DNA of 47,450 bases from Candidatus Acetatifactor stercoripullorum (GCA_019114005.1 DXGH01000023.1:1-47450); one strand, 5' to 3'; counted from the stretch's first letter, positions 25,020 through 34,070 are shown. Made by a program: numbers and translations. Notes: generated from the letters alone by a model not told the origin.

Positions 25020-26570
25020 GTGGAGCTTTTAAAGAGGAATATACATATGGACCGCATCCGGGCGGAAGCGCTCACCCAGATTACCCTGGAGGATGACGTG
25101 AATATCCCTGAAAGCAAGCCGGACGTAGGCAGCCTGAATCTGGAAAAGGGTGTCCTGGTTATAGATGAGATTAAGCCGGGAACGGATGTGGTGAATGTCA
25201 GGGGAAGATTGCTTTTTTATGCTTTATATCACACTTCGGAGGAAGGAAAGAGCCTGACTCTTTTGGAGGGAAAAATACCCTTTGAGGAGAAAATCAATCT
25301 CCAGGGAGCACTTCCCGGCGACTGCGTAGCTGTGGAGGGGGAGGTGGAGGACCTCACTGTAAGCACCATAAATTCCAGAAAGCTGAATGTACAGTCGGTT
25401 GTCACCCTGCACGCTGTGGTGGATGAGCTTTATGATGAGGAGGTGCCCATCGGCATACATGGGGAGGAGACAGTGCAGTACCGCAAAATGCCTGTTACCG
25501 TAGCACAGATTGCCATAAGTAAAAATGATATTTTCCGCATAAAGGAAGAAGTTTCCCTGCCATCCAATTATCCCAATATTTTTCAGATTCTTTGGAATCA
25601 TGTTTCCCTGGGGGACGTGGAATTTAAGGTTTTGGAGGAAAAGCTGACGCTTCAGGGGGACATCCACTTTTTCATCCTGTATGAGGGGGAGGGGGAAGAG
25701 CATCCCATCCGCTCCTTTGAGACGGTGCTTCCTTTCAGCGGTGTTTTGGAATGTCATGGATGCCGGGACGGAATGGTGCCGGATATCCGCTACAGCCTGG
25801 GGCAGCAGGAGCTTGTCATCCGGCCGGATTTTGACGGAGAAGAGCGAAACGTGGGGCTTGAGCTGGTGCTGGATATTTCCATACGTGTCTATGAGGAAGA
25901 AAGGACGGAGATGGTAACCGATGTTTATGGGGTTACCAGGGAGGTGGAGGCAGAAAGCCGTCCTGCCAGTCTGCGCAGACTGCTTTCTAAAGTGACGGGA
26001 AAGACAAAGGTGACGGATCACATCCGGGTGCCGGGGGCAGGTTCGCCCATTCTGCAGCTGCTTCACAGTGAGGGATGCGTTTCCCTGGATCAGCAGGAGG
26101 TGACGGAAAACGGCATACTCCTTAAGGGAAGTCTTTCCGTGAGGGTGATGTACATAACAGGGGATGACGAGAACCCTTACGGAAGCGCAAAGGCCCAGAT
26201 TCCCTATCAATATACGCTGGAGGTGCCGGACATTGCCCCGGAGGACTTAAGCAGAGTGCATACCGAGGTAGAGCAGCTTCAGGTGACTATGCTGGATGGA
26301 GAGGAAATGGACGTAAAGGCGGTGCTTGTCTTTGCTACCACCGTTTTCAAAAATGTGCCTGTGGAGCTGATTGGCCAGGTGAAGGTAAGCGATTTGGACA
26401 GCGCCAAGATGAGCACCCTGCCGGGTATGGTCATCTATATGGTGAAGGAAGGCGACAATCTGTGGAATATCGGAAAAAAATATTATGTGCCTGTGGATGC
26501 CCTGCGGGAATGGAACAGCCTGGCAAGTGATGAATTGAAGCCGGGACAGAAGCTTTTGATCGTAAAATAG
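25020..26570 (+). CDS. sipL: SPOCS (DUF3794)/LysM spore-envelope protein, SipL-like
   Basis: SipL of Clostridioides difficile binds the ATPase SpoIVA and is needed to assemble the spore coat around the forespore. This 516-residue protein has the same plan: repeated SPOCS/DUF3794 segments, with an acidic TQITLEDDVNIPESKPDVG start of the kind typical for the family, and a single C-terminal LysM domain (about 470-516, YMVKEGDNLWNIGKKYYVP). No signal peptide is present, as expected for a mother-cell protein. The GTG start at 25020 has GGAGG (25008-25012) seven bases upstream. The gene stands alone between pyrD and a terminator. Confidence 0.88.
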   Translation: MELLKRNIHMDRIRAEALTQITLEDDVNIPESKPDVGSLNLEKGVLVIDEIKPGTDVVNVRGRLLFYALYHTSEEGKSLTLLEGKIPFEEKINLQGALPGDCVAVEGEVEDLTVSTINSRKLNVQSVVTLHAVVDELYDEEVPIGIHGEETVQYRKMPVTVAQIAISKNDIFRIKEEVSLPSNYPNIFQILWNHVSLGDVEFKVLEEKLTLQGDIHFFILYEGEGEEHPIRSFETVLPFSGVLECHGCRDGMVPDIRYSLGQQELVIRPDFDGEERNVGLELVLDISIRVYEEERTEMVTDVYGVTREVEAESRPASLRRLLSKVTGKTKVTDHIRVPGAGSPILQLLHSEGCVSLDQQEVTENGILLKGSLSVRVMYITGDDENPYGSAKAQIPYQYTLEVPDIAPEDLSRVHTEVEQLQVTMLDGEEMDVKAVLVFATTVFKNVPVELIGQVKVSDLDSAKMSTLPGMVIYMVKEGDNLWNIGKKYYVPVDALREWNSLASDELKPGQKLLIVK

Positions 26571-26573
26571 AAA

Positions 26574-26615
26574 AATCAGGAAGAACCGGGAAACCGGATT
26601 TCTTCCTGATTTTTT
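26574..26615. terminator. Bidirectional terminator between sipL and the reverse-strand gene
   Basis: AATCAGGAAGAA (26574-26585) pairs with TTCTTCCTGATT (26600-26611). The stem is extended by flanking A and T runs, and CCGGGAAACCGG sits in the loop. The T-run follows on the forward strand and an A-run precedes it, so it can end transcripts from both convergent genes. Confidence 0.85.
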
Positions 26616-26629
26616 ATTTCAGGGGATGG

Positions 26630-27241
26630 CTAGGCCTCTGTGGAGGAAATGCCCGCCTCTGCCGCCAGCTGGTCAAATTTTTCCATCACGGCATCATAGG
26701 TGCGCTGGGAAATCTCCGGCAGGGAGCCTCCCCATTTTTTCTCGGCTGAATCATAGCCCTTTTGAAAAGCAGCCCGCATCTCTTCAATTTTGTCGGGGTC
26801 TCCGCCTGTCAGTGCCGTTGCAAACTGGATAATCCGGTCGGAGGTCTGGTTTACGCCCCAGTATCCGTCCTCGGCGATGTCAGCCTGGGCCTGTGCCTTG
26901 GTGGCGGGATCTACCGTGTAATTGCCGCTTCTTAAAAACTGCCAGATATCGTTGGCCTGTCCGTAGGCGGTGCCCTGCTTTAAGAGCATCTGCTCTACCA
27001 GGCTGCGAAGCTGTGCTGTTCTGGCCTCTGCGTCTGCCTTCAGCTTGTTGATCAGATTGGTGTCGGGAGTATAGATTTTCTTTGCAGAGTCTGTCTGCTG
27101 TTCCTTGGAGGGTTCATATACTGCGCCCGCCTCTTCGGTATTGGGAACCGAAGTGTTTGTGGAGGCCTGTTTTTCTTTTGTGTTTACGCTTGATGTATAG
27201 TCGTAGGCCGCCTGCGTAGATGTAATTCCATTTACATTCAT
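26630..27241 (-). CDS. Uncharacterised helical protein, possibly DUF5610-like
   Basis: This 203-residue protein has a Thr/Ser/Gln-rich, probably disordered first third and a helical remainder. The core AEDGYWGVNQTSDRIIQFA, then a KGYDSAEKKWGG-LPEIS segment, and a TYDAVMEKFDQL helix resemble a pattern I associate with DUF5610 proteins; this is a weak match by eye. There is no signal peptide or membrane span. The start is ATG 27241 (MNVNGITSTQ), with AAAGAGG six to eight bases upstream; longer readings would cross the ispE promoter. It is divergent from ispE. Confidence 0.6.
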   Translation of the reverse strand: MNVNGITSTQAAYDYTSSVNTKEKQASTNTSVPNTEEAGAVYEPSKEQQTDSAKKIYTPDTNLINKLKADAEARTAQLRSLVEQMLLKQGTAYGQANDIWQFLRSGNYTVDPATKAQAQADIAEDGYWGVNQTSDRIIQFATALTGGDPDKIEEMRAAFQKGYDSAEKKWGGSLPEISQRTYDAVMEKFDQLAAEAGISSTEA

Positions 27242-27351
27242 ATTTACCTCTTTTCCGGCGCGCTGCGCCATAAACATAATTTTAGAAGGTGCATCATCCT
27301 TGATTTTGTAATTTATATCGGCATGGGAGAGGGAAAAGCTTAGGGGCGGCG

Positions 27352-27380
27352 TTGACGAAAATCCAATTTTTGTATATAAT
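27352..27380 (+). promoter_or_regulatory. Sigma-A promoter of ispE-gntR
   Basis: TTGACG (27352-27357) and TATAAT (27375-27380) are separated by exactly 17 bases. Transcription should start near 27387, placing the start of ispE downstream at 27433 rather than at 27352, where a longer reading frame opens. Confidence 0.8.
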
Positions 27381-27392
27381 AAAATACAATCT

Positions 27393-27402
27393 ATGTATAC
27401 AA
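27393..27402. promoter_or_regulatory. Candidate FCD-type GntR operator
   Basis: ATGTATACAA contains the palindrome TGTATACA (27394-27401), close to the TNGTNNNACNA pattern bound by many FadR/FCD GntR regulators. It lies at about +7 to +16 of the ispE promoter, where binding would block transcription. The operon's second gene encodes such a regulator, so autoregulation is plausible. Flanking AAAATACA direct repeats are also present. Confidence 0.4.
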
Positions 27403-27432
27403 AATACATTTTGGAGGAAGATTGGAAGGAGC

Positions 27433-28290
27433 ATGAATGAATATCTGATGAAGGCATATGCCAAGATCAATCTTGGTTTGGATGTGATAGGAAAACTGGA
27501 AAACGGGTACCATGAAGTGAAAATGGTAATGCAGACTGTTGGCATTTATGATGAGCTTTTTCTGGAAAAGACGGAGGAAGGAATCCTTCTGACCACGGAC
27601 AGTGAAAGCCTGACCTCAGGGCAGGATAATCTTGTATGGAAGGCTGCAAGGCTGATGAAGGAGCATTATGGAATTTCCCAGGGGCTTCGCATTCATCTGA
27701 AGAAAAATATACCGATAGCGGCGGGAATGGCCGGGGGCAGCACGGATGCAGCCGCTGTCATGAAGGGCATTAACCGGATGTTTGATTTGGGCTGTACTTT
27801 GAAGGAGCTTATGGAGCTTGGGGTTGCCATCGGGGCGGATGTTCCCTATTGTGTGATGGGAGGCACTGCGCTGGCAGAGGGAATCGGAGAGAAGCTGACG
27901 GCTCTTCCCCCGGCGCCGGACTGCTATGTGCTGGTGGCAAAGCCGGATATCAGTGTGTCCACCAAATACGTATATGAGCATCTGGACCTTGGGAAAATCC
28001 AAAGCCATCCGGACATTGACGGCATGGTGGAGGCTATTGAGGAGGGAAGCCTCCAGGGAATTTTAGACCGCATGGAAAATGTGCTGGAGCAGGTGACGGT
28101 GCCGGCGTATCCTGTGATTGGGGAAATTAAAAACCGGATGAAGGAGCTTGGAGCCGTCAACAGTCTGATGAGTGGAAGCGGCCCCACGGTATTTGGAATT
28201 TTTACGGAAGAGGAACGGGCAAAAAGAGCAGGGGAACAGATTCGGCGCAGACAGCTGGCAAAACAGATTTTTGTGACGGAATTTTGCTGA
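27433..28290 (+). CDS. ispE: 4-diphosphocytidyl-2-C-methyl-D-erythritol kinase
   Basis: IspE phosphorylates CDP-methylerythritol in the MEP isoprenoid pathway. The GHMP kinase motifs are present: KAYAKINLGLDV with NGYHEV near the N-terminus, the ATP loop PIAAGMAGGSTDAAA, and the C-terminal SLMSGSGPTVFGIF. ATG 27433 is used (285 residues); AAGGAG ends one base before it, which is unusually close. ATG 27448 (MKAYAKINL, 16 bases from AAGGAG) is an alternative. A good promoter precedes it and the GntR regulator gene follows. Confidence 0.93.
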   Translation: MNEYLMKAYAKINLGLDVIGKLENGYHEVKMVMQTVGIYDELFLEKTEEGILLTTDSESLTSGQDNLVWKAARLMKEHYGISQGLRIHLKKNIPIAAGMAGGSTDAAAVMKGINRMFDLGCTLKELMELGVAIGADVPYCVMGGTALAEGIGEKLTALPPAPDCYVLVAKPDISVSTKYVYEHLDLGKIQSHPDIDGMVEAIEEGSLQGILDRMENVLEQVTVPAYPVIGEIKNRMKELGAVNSLMSGSGPTVFGIFTEEERAKRAGEQIRRRQLAKQIFVTEFC

Positions 28291-28325
28291 CGGACATGGG
28301 ATATACGGAAGAATGGAGGGAAGCT

Positions 28326-29012
28326 ATGCAGGATAATTTACAGGTAAAGATGGATGAGTTTCTGCCTCTTAGGGATGTGGTGTTTAACACACTGCGTCAG
28401 GCTATCCTGACAGGAGAGCTCAAACCCGGGGAGCGGCTTATGGAGATTCATCTGGCAAACAGGCTGGGAGTCAGCCGGACTCCCATCCGTGAGGCCATCC
28501 GCAAGCTGGAGCTGGAGGGATTGGTGACCATGATCCCCAGGAGAGGGGCTGAGGTGGCTCAAATCACGGAAAAGAGCATGAACGACGTTCTGGAGGTCAG
28601 GCGCGCTTTGGACGCGCTGTGCGTGGAGCTGGCCTGCGACCGGATTACGAAGGAGGAGCTGGAAAGCCTAAAGCAGGCCTGCGACAACTTTGAGCTTGCG
28701 GTGAAAACCAAGGACGTGAAAAAGATTGCACAGGCGGATGTTGCGCTGCACGATATTATTGTACAGGCCACCGGCAACAGCCGGCTGATTCAGCTGGTCA
28801 ACAATCTTTCCGAACAGATGTACCGCTATCGTTTTGAGTATATTAAGGATATCAGCCAGCATGAAAGGCTGGTGGAGGAGCATAGAATTATTTATCAGGG
28901 AATTGTGGATCAGGATAAGGAGACGGCCTCTTTGGCAGCCAAGCTTCACATAGATAATCAGAAGAAGGCCATTATCAGGCAGATACGCCTGGAAAGAGAA
29001 AAAAATAAGTAG
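28326..29012 (+). CDS. GntR-family regulator with FCD ligand domain
   Basis: This is a 228-residue transcription factor. The N-terminal winged helix-turn-helix contains LANRLGVSRTPIREAIRKLELEGLV, a clear GntR signature. The C-terminal alpha-helical FCD domain (about 85-215) has the metal/ligand residues of the family in DVALHDIIVQATGN and ERLVEEHRIIYQGI. The usual ligands are small carboxylates; none can be inferred here. ATG 28326 has GGAGGG five bases upstream. It follows ispE by 35 bases and may bind the palindrome in the shared promoter. Confidence 0.9.
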   Translation: MQDNLQVKMDEFLPLRDVVFNTLRQAILTGELKPGERLMEIHLANRLGVSRTPIREAIRKLELEGLVTMIPRRGAEVAQITEKSMNDVLEVRRALDALCVELACDRITKEELESLKQACDNFELAVKTKDVKKIAQADVALHDIIVQATGNSRLIQLVNNLSEQMYRYRFEYIKDISQHERLVEEHRIIYQGIVDQDKETASLAAKLHIDNQKKAIIRQIRLEREKNK

Positions 29013-29095
29013 AGTGCGGAAAATCCGGTATAAGAAAAGAAAAAGCGGCAATCATCCTCATAGGGAGAGTTTTCCCGGAAAGCTGAGGAGATTGA

Positions 29096-29359
29096 ATGAA
29101 GAAAAAATGGACTGGAATCAAGCTTGTAATGGGAATCTGCGCAGCTCTTGGCTGGTGGGGCGTTTTGTATCCGGAGTTTGCCATGACGCCGGACACCTAC
29201 GTGGTGACAGGCACAGAGGAAGGAAAGCCCTCAGAAACACAAAAATGGAGCTTTGACAGTGAAATTTACTGGGAAATTCTGAATGCAGATTCTGACCAGA
29301 TCAGTTTTAAAAGCAGACTCTTTGAGGAGCTTTACCATAGATTGCCGCAGAAAAAATAA
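29096..29359 (+). CDS. Small exported protein, unknown
   Basis: This 87-residue protein has a Lys-rich start, one hydrophobic segment (about 8-25) that serves as signal peptide or anchor, and a short polar domain with two Trp-containing strands (KWSFDSEIYWEIL). I do not recognise the family. ATG 29096 has GAGGAG five bases upstream, supporting a real gene. It lies between the GntR regulator and murI on the same strand, so co-transcription with murI is likely. Confidence 0.6.
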   Translation: MKKKWTGIKLVMGICAALGWWGVLYPEFAMTPDTYVVTGTEEGKPSETQKWSFDSEIYWEILNADSDQISFKSRLFEELYHRLPQKK

Positions 29360-29380
29360 AGCAAGGAAGGACTTAGGCAG

Positions 29381-30205
29381 ATGAAGCGGGAAAACGGGGC
29401 GCCAATCGGCGTGTTTGACTCCGGCGTGGGCGGATTGACCGTAGCGCGGGAGATCATGAGGCAGATACCAAATGAAAAAATCATATACTTTGGAGACACG
29501 GCCAGGGTCCCTTACGGAAGCAAATCCAAGGAGACGGTCACCCGCTTTTCCAGGCAGATCGTAAGATTCCTTCAAAGCTTTCAGGTAAAGACCATTGTGG
29601 TGGCCTGTAATACGGCCAGCGCCTATGCGCTGGATGAGCTGGAGAAGGAGACGGATATTCCCATTATCGGTGTGGTGAAGCCGGGGGCAAAGACGGCGGT
29701 TCAGGTAACCCGCAACGGGAAAATCGGCGTTATCGCTACGGAGGCTACCATTGGAAGCCGGATTTATTCCAAGTACATACAAGAATTGAATGAGAATGTG
29801 ACCATATACGGAAAGGCCTGTCCCCTTTTTGTCCCTCTGGTGGAGGAGGGGCTGTGGCAGGACCCGGTCACAGATGAGATCGCCAAGAGATATTTGACGG
29901 AGCTGATCGACATTGACATTGACACTCTCATATTGGGATGTACCCACTATCCTTTGATCCGCTCCACCCTGGGAAGAATCATGGGAGAAAAGGTGACCTT
30001 GGTAAATCCGGCCTATGAGACCGCCAGGGAGCTTAGGGAGCTTTTGGACAAAAAGGGTATATTGAATGAAGAGCCCCCGGAGCTGGGGGACAATCAATAC
30101 CAGTTTTATGTAAGCGACGGGGCTGAAAAATTTAAGCAATTTGCAAATTCCATTATAAAATATGGAATTCTGTCTACAAAAACGGTAAATATTGAGCAGT
30201 ATTGA
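29381..30205 (+). CDS. murI: Glutamate racemase
   Basis: MurI makes D-glutamate for peptidoglycan. The 274-residue protein has the full family pattern: GVFDSGVGGLTVAREI, YFGDTARVPYGSKS, the first catalytic cysteine in VVACNTASA (C76) and the second in LGCTHYPLI (C187). ATG 29381 follows AAGGAAGG by about ten bases. The gene ends four bases before a TTG that could start the next frame; the DUF1934 gene more likely starts 27 bases on. Confidence 0.96.
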   Translation: MKRENGAPIGVFDSGVGGLTVAREIMRQIPNEKIIYFGDTARVPYGSKSKETVTRFSRQIVRFLQSFQVKTIVVACNTASAYALDELEKETDIPIIGVVKPGAKTAVQVTRNGKIGVIATEATIGSRIYSKYIQELNENVTIYGKACPLFVPLVEEGLWQDPVTDEIAKRYLTELIDIDIDTLILGCTHYPLIRSTLGRIMGEKVTLVNPAYETARELRELLDKKGILNEEPPELGDNQYQFYVSDGAEKFKQFANSIIKYGILSTKTVNIEQY

Positions 30206-30231
30206 GGCTCATTGGAGGATCCGGGGCAAAA

Positions 30232-30654
30232 ATGAAAAAAGAGGTAGAGCTTTTGATAAACGGCCTGCACAGCAGTGTGGGAGAGGAAGGCGAGCCGGTG
30301 GAACAGGCTGTTTCCGCCGTGTATTATGAAAGAGAGGGAAGCCGTTATCTGCTTTATGAGGAGACGGAGGAGGAAACCGGGGAACGGTCCAAAAGCAGAA
30401 TCAAAATCGGGAAGGACAGGATGGAGCTTGTAAGAGGGGGGAAAAACCGTACCCATATGGTTTTTGAGGAGAAGAAAAGGCATCCTGCGGATTATGTGAC
30501 GCCCTACGGCAGATTTGCCCTGGAAATTGACACAAAAGAGGTCAGGGTGGAGGAAGGGCCTTGGGGAATACAGGTGGTGATAAAATATGGCTTGTGGCAC
30601 GGAGAGCAAAGCCTTTCGGAGAGCTGCCTGCGTATCAGCGTCAGGGAAAAGTGA
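30232..30654 (+). CDS. DUF1934 (YwiB-like) beta-barrel protein
   Basis: This is a 140-residue cytoplasmic protein of the DUF1934 family, a lipocalin-like beta barrel of unknown function found in Firmicutes. Typical segments are the first strand KKEVELLINGLHSS, the central LVRGGKNRTHMVFEEKK and TPYGRFALEIDTKEV. ATG 30232 is chosen; an in-frame TTG at 30202 overlaps the murI stop. The ribosome binding site is weak (GGGG about five bases before). It ends just before a bidirectional terminator. Confidence 0.8.
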   Translation: MKKEVELLINGLHSSVGEEGEPVEQAVSAVYYEREGSRYLLYEETEEETGERSKSRIKIGKDRMELVRGGKNRTHMVFEEKKRHPADYVTPYGRFALEIDTKEVRVEEGPWGIQVVIKYGLWHGEQSLSESCLRISVREK

Positions 30655-30666
30655 CGGCCCATGGAG

Positions 30667-30696
30667 AAAAAGGTGCGCCCTGCAGCGCACCTTTTT
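30667..30696. terminator. Bidirectional terminator
   Basis: AAAAAGGTGCG (30667-30677) pairs perfectly with CGCACCTTTTT (30686-30696) around CCCTGCAG. The T- and A-runs flank both sides, so it serves both the DUF1934 gene and the convergent membrane-protein gene. Confidence 0.85.
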
Positions 30697-30698
30697 CT

Positions 30699-31175
30699 TT
30701 ATTTCACCGGCTTGGCTCCGGCTTTTTCCTGAAGCTTTTCCATGGTGCGCTTGAAAAATCCCTTTTTCTTTTGCGGCATGGTATTTTGCTTTCCATGAAG
30801 CCCCTTTACATCCAGAACATACAGGCCGCTGACTACAGCCTTTACTTCCTTCTTTACGGGGACGGAGTCAAATATCTTCTCATCGCTGATCAGGGAAAGA
30901 ATCTGTGGACCAACCTTAGCCTTGATGATGGGAAGCTTGGAACCCCGCATAAGCTTGGGAGTCTGGTCGATCACCATCTGGGGAAGGCCGGCTTCCTTAA
31001 GCTTCATCCGTTTCTTGTCAATAATCAGCATAGAGACTGTCTGCTTGTTGGCCTCTAAAAGCTCCTGCTGTTCGGCCTGCTTTTTCTGGGCCTTTTTTCC
31101 AAGAAAATACAGCACTACGATGGCGATGACAAGCACCACCAATATAACTAACAATGTGATTGTCACTGGACTCAT
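30699..31175 (-). CDS. Single-span membrane-anchored protein, unknown
   Basis: This 158-residue protein begins with one long hydrophobic span (residues 3-25). A basic coiled segment (KKAQKKQAEQQELLEANK), a folded part containing DKKRMKLKEAGLPQM and KAVVSGLYVLDV, and a Lys-rich tail (QKKKGFFKRTMEKLQEK) follow. I do not recognise the family. The ATG at 31175 has AGGAGG ten bases upstream. The gene has its own promoter and lies divergent from cls. Confidence 0.65.
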   Translation of the reverse strand: MSPVTITLLVILVVLVIAIVVLYFLGKKAQKKQAEQQELLEANKQTVSMLIIDKKRMKLKEAGLPQMVIDQTPKLMRGSKLPIIKAKVGPQILSLISDEKIFDSVPVKKEVKAVVSGLYVLDVKGLHGKQNTMPQKKKGFFKRTMEKLQEKAGAKPVK

Positions 31176-31217
31176 TGCATTGAGACCTCCTTATAAATAG
31201 ATAGGAATATATAGGAC

Positions 31218-31247
31218 ATTGTAACATAGGTATGCTGGGATAGGCAA
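31218..31247 (-). promoter_or_regulatory. Promoter of the reverse-strand membrane protein
   Basis: On the reverse strand TTGCCT (31247-31242) and TACAAT (31223-31218) are separated by 18 bases. Transcription would start near 31211, 36 bases before the gene. On the forward strand, TGGTATACT (31288-31296) is an extended -10 candidate for cls. Confidence 0.5.
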
Positions 31248-31366
31248 TAAAACATTTTACAGAAAACTACAGTTTTTTTGGAAACTGTGGTATACTTGTA
31301 AGGACTTGCCACATATGGCTGACAGGACGGCTTCGGGACGAAAAAGAGGGGCGGGAGGTGCGCAGG

Positions 31367-32839
31367 ATGGAAAATTTGTGGGAATTTGCAGGGACGGCGC
31401 TGGAATTTTTATTCGGACATCTCTTTTGGTGGAACATAATTTTTGCCGTTATCATCGTGTTTTTTCAGAGAAAAGACCCAAAAAGCGTATGGGCCTGGCT
31501 GCTTTTGCTGTTCTTTATTCCTTTTTTGGGGTTTGTGTTTTACCTTGTGCTGGGAGTGGACATGCACAAGCGGAAAATGTTTCAAATAAAAGAGCTGGAG
31601 GATCATGTAAACGAAGCCATCAGAAGGCAGGAATCCCGCCTAAAGAGCAGAAAACCGGGGGAAGACAGCGGGGAGCTTGGAGAGTACATGGACCTTGTGA
31701 TGTATAATCTGGAAACCTCCGACGCTGTGCTTTCTGATGACAATGACATAGATATCTTTACGGAAGGAAATGGAAAATTTGAGGCGCTGATAGAGGATTT
31801 AAAGAAGGCCAGACATTTCATCCACATTCAGTATTATATTATCAAAAACGATGTGCTGTTTAACCGCATCAAGGATGTGCTCATAGAGAAGGCGGCCCAG
31901 GGCGTAGAGGTAAGAGTGCTGTACGACGGCATGGGGTGCAGGTCGGTAAGCTCCCGGTATTGGAAGAAGCTGAGAGCCCAGGGAATTATGACAGCGGAAT
32001 TTTTTCCCCCGGGGCTTGGCAGGCTGCATCTGCGCATCAATTACCGCAACCACAGGAAAATTGTGGTCATAGACAATCAAATCGGCTATGTGGGAGGCTT
32101 TAACATTGGAAAGGAATATATCGGCTTAAGCGAGAGATTCGGACATTGGAGAGATACCCATCTTCGTATTCGCGGAAGCGGCGTGATGGGGCTGCAGTTA
32201 AGGTTTATTCTGGACTGGAATTATGCTACCAGAGAAAATCTGCTGCAGCGGCCGGCTCTTCTGATAAATCCCACACCGGGAAGCAGGGATGGCTGTAAAA
32301 TGCAGATTATTACCAGCGGACCTGACAATACCATAGACCAGATCCGGGATAATTATATGCGGCTGATTACCAAGGCTAAGGAGAGGATTTATATTCAAAC
32401 CCCTTATTTTATTCCGGATGAGGCGGTGCTGCAGGCCCTTTTGATCGCCGTGCGCTCAGGAATAGAGGTAAATATTATGATTCCCTGCAAACCGGATCAT
32501 CCCTTTGTGTATTGGGCCACCTACTCCTATATTGGCGATCTGGTCATGGCAGGAGCCAACTGTTACACCTATGAGAATGGTTTCCTGCATGGAAAGGGAG
32601 TGATGGCGGATGCAGAGGTATTCTGCTATGGCACCGCCAATATGGATATCCGCAGTTTTTCTTTGAATTTTGAGGTCAATGCAGTGGTTTACAGCAAAAA
32701 GAAGGCACAGGAGATGGAGCGGATTTTCAAAGAGGATTTAAAGTGCTGCAGACAGATTACAAAGGACGTATATGCGTCCAGACCGCTGATCATCCGCTTA
32801 AAGGAACAGGTGTGCCGGCTGCTCTCTCCTCTGCTGTAG
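31367..32839 (+). CDS. cls: Cardiolipin synthase
   Basis: This phospholipase D-superfamily enzyme condenses two phosphatidylglycerols at the membrane. Two N-terminal membrane spans (about 10-33 and 43-63) precede two HKD motifs: NHRKIVVID (H229, K231, D236) and HGKGVMAD (H408, K410, D415), each followed by a GGxNIG- or TANMDxRS-type segment. The length of 490 residues is standard. ATG 31367 has GGGAGG (31353-31358) eight bases upstream; an in-frame GTG at 31358 overlaps that site. It appears monocistronic. Confidence 0.94.
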   Translation: MENLWEFAGTALEFLFGHLFWWNIIFAVIIVFFQRKDPKSVWAWLLLLFFIPFLGFVFYLVLGVDMHKRKMFQIKELEDHVNEAIRRQESRLKSRKPGEDSGELGEYMDLVMYNLETSDAVLSDDNDIDIFTEGNGKFEALIEDLKKARHFIHIQYYIIKNDVLFNRIKDVLIEKAAQGVEVRVLYDGMGCRSVSSRYWKKLRAQGIMTAEFFPPGLGRLHLRINYRNHRKIVVIDNQIGYVGGFNIGKEYIGLSERFGHWRDTHLRIRGSGVMGLQLRFILDWNYATRENLLQRPALLINPTPGSRDGCKMQIITSGPDNTIDQIRDNYMRLITKAKERIYIQTPYFIPDEAVLQALLIAVRSGIEVNIMIPCKPDHPFVYWATYSYIGDLVMAGANCYTYENGFLHGKGVMADAEVFCYGTANMDIRSFSLNFEVNAVVYSKKKAQEMERIFKEDLKCCRQITKDVYASRPLIIRLKEQVCRLLSPLL

Positions 32840-32941
32840 AAAGGGGCTTTTAATGGAGAGGCTTTTGTGGTAAGATGTTCGTTAAGGATTCTGGCCGAAA
32901 GCGGCCGGAAATGAAAACAAAAATCAGAAATGGAGAAAAAG

Positions 32942-34003
32942 ATGAACAGGAAAGTAATGGCAGGGATGGCGGCTGTGCTTGCGGCAGGCATTCTGGGAGG
33001 CTGCGGCAGTGACACAGAGGTGCCCCTTAAGGATATGGATGTGGACAGTTACGTGACCCTCGGGGAATACAAGGGAATTGAGGTGGACATTGACCCCATC
33101 ACAGTGGACGAGACCGAGCTGGAAAATCTGGTGAGAGAGGTCTACAACAACAATGTGACGCTGGAAAACGGGGGAATCACGGACCGGGCTGTGGAAAACG
33201 GAGACACGGTAAACATTGACTATGAAGGAAAGAGGGACGGCGTAGCCTTTGACGGAGGCACCGCACAGGGAAGCCTTCTGACTATCGGCTCAGGAAGGTT
33301 TATCGATGGCTTTGAGGAGGGACTGATCGGGGTGACACCGGGCGAAACGGTGGATTTGAATCTGACCTTCCCGGAAAATTATAGTTCTGCAGATTTAGCG
33401 GGACAGGATGTGGTGTTTACGGTTACTGTGAATTTCATCCTTCCCCAGGAGATGGAGGATGCAGTGGCTGCTTCTGTGGGCATTGAGGGAGTGGGCACTG
33501 TGGAGGAGCTGCGTCAGTATGCCTATGACTATCTGTACGCCAATGCGGAAAACAGCTATAACACAGAGCTGCAGAATGCAGTGCTGGATGCCTTTATGCA
33601 AAACTGCGTGTTTGAAGAGGTGCCGCAGTACATGGTGGAGGAGTATGAGACTGTAACGCGGGAAAGCCTTGAGACCCAGGCGGAAAGCTACGGCATGGAT
33701 GCGGATACCATGACCTCCTATTTCTACGGCATGGACGTGGATACCTTTGTGAGCACCTACTCGGAGGAGGCTGTCAGGCAGGATATCGCCATGCAGGCGG
33801 TGGCAAACAGAGAGGGACTTAACATTGATGACGAGGAGCTGAACACTACTTTGCTGGAATACGCAAACAATGCAGGCTACGACACGGTGGAGGAATACGT
33901 TGGGGACACCTCTCTGGAGGATTACAGGGATTATCTGATGTACGAGAAGGTGCTTGCGTTTCTTACGGAAAACGCGGTGGTAAACCAAAGCACAGGTCAA
34001 TGA
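32942..34003 (+). CDS. Trigger-factor/FKBP-like peptidyl-prolyl isomerase lipoprotein
   Basis: This is a surface lipoprotein (lipobox LGGC, C about 21) with the architecture of trigger factor minus its ribosome-binding domain. An FKBP-type isomerase domain (about 80-170) contains [33 protein letters not shown] and FTVTVN. A long alpha-helical chaperone-like C-terminus follows (about 175-350). It probably helps extracytoplasmic proteins fold. ATG 32942 has GGAG six bases upstream; ATG 32930 overlaps that site. A short hairpin (TGGCCG-AAAG-CGGCCG, near 32890) precedes the gene. Confidence 0.85.
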   Translation: MNRKVMAGMAAVLAAGILGGCGSDTEVPLKDMDVDSYVTLGEYKGIEVDIDPITVDETELENLVREVYNNNVTLENGGITDRAVENGDTVNIDYEGKRDGVAFDGGTAQGSLLTIGSGRFIDGFEEGLIGVTPGETVDLNLTFPENYSSADLAGQDVVFTVTVNFILPQEMEDAVAASVGIEGVGTVEELRQYAYDYLYANAENSYNTELQNAVLDAFMQNCVFEEVPQYMVEEYETVTRESLETQAESYGMDADTMTSYFYGMDVDTFVSTYSEEAVRQDIAMQAVANREGLNIDDEELNTTLLEYANNAGYDTVEEYVGDTSLEDYRDYLMYEKVLAFLTENAVVNQSTGQ

Positions 34004-34070
34004 CGCAGATCAGGGGCGAAGACTGGCGATAGAAATAGAAATGGAAGGAACAGGAAAGGACAGGTTAAAA

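Noticed and set aside
27352..27432. Upstream extension of ispE from 27352
   Set aside because: It begins at the -35 box of a near-consensus promoter, so it would lie outside the transcript.
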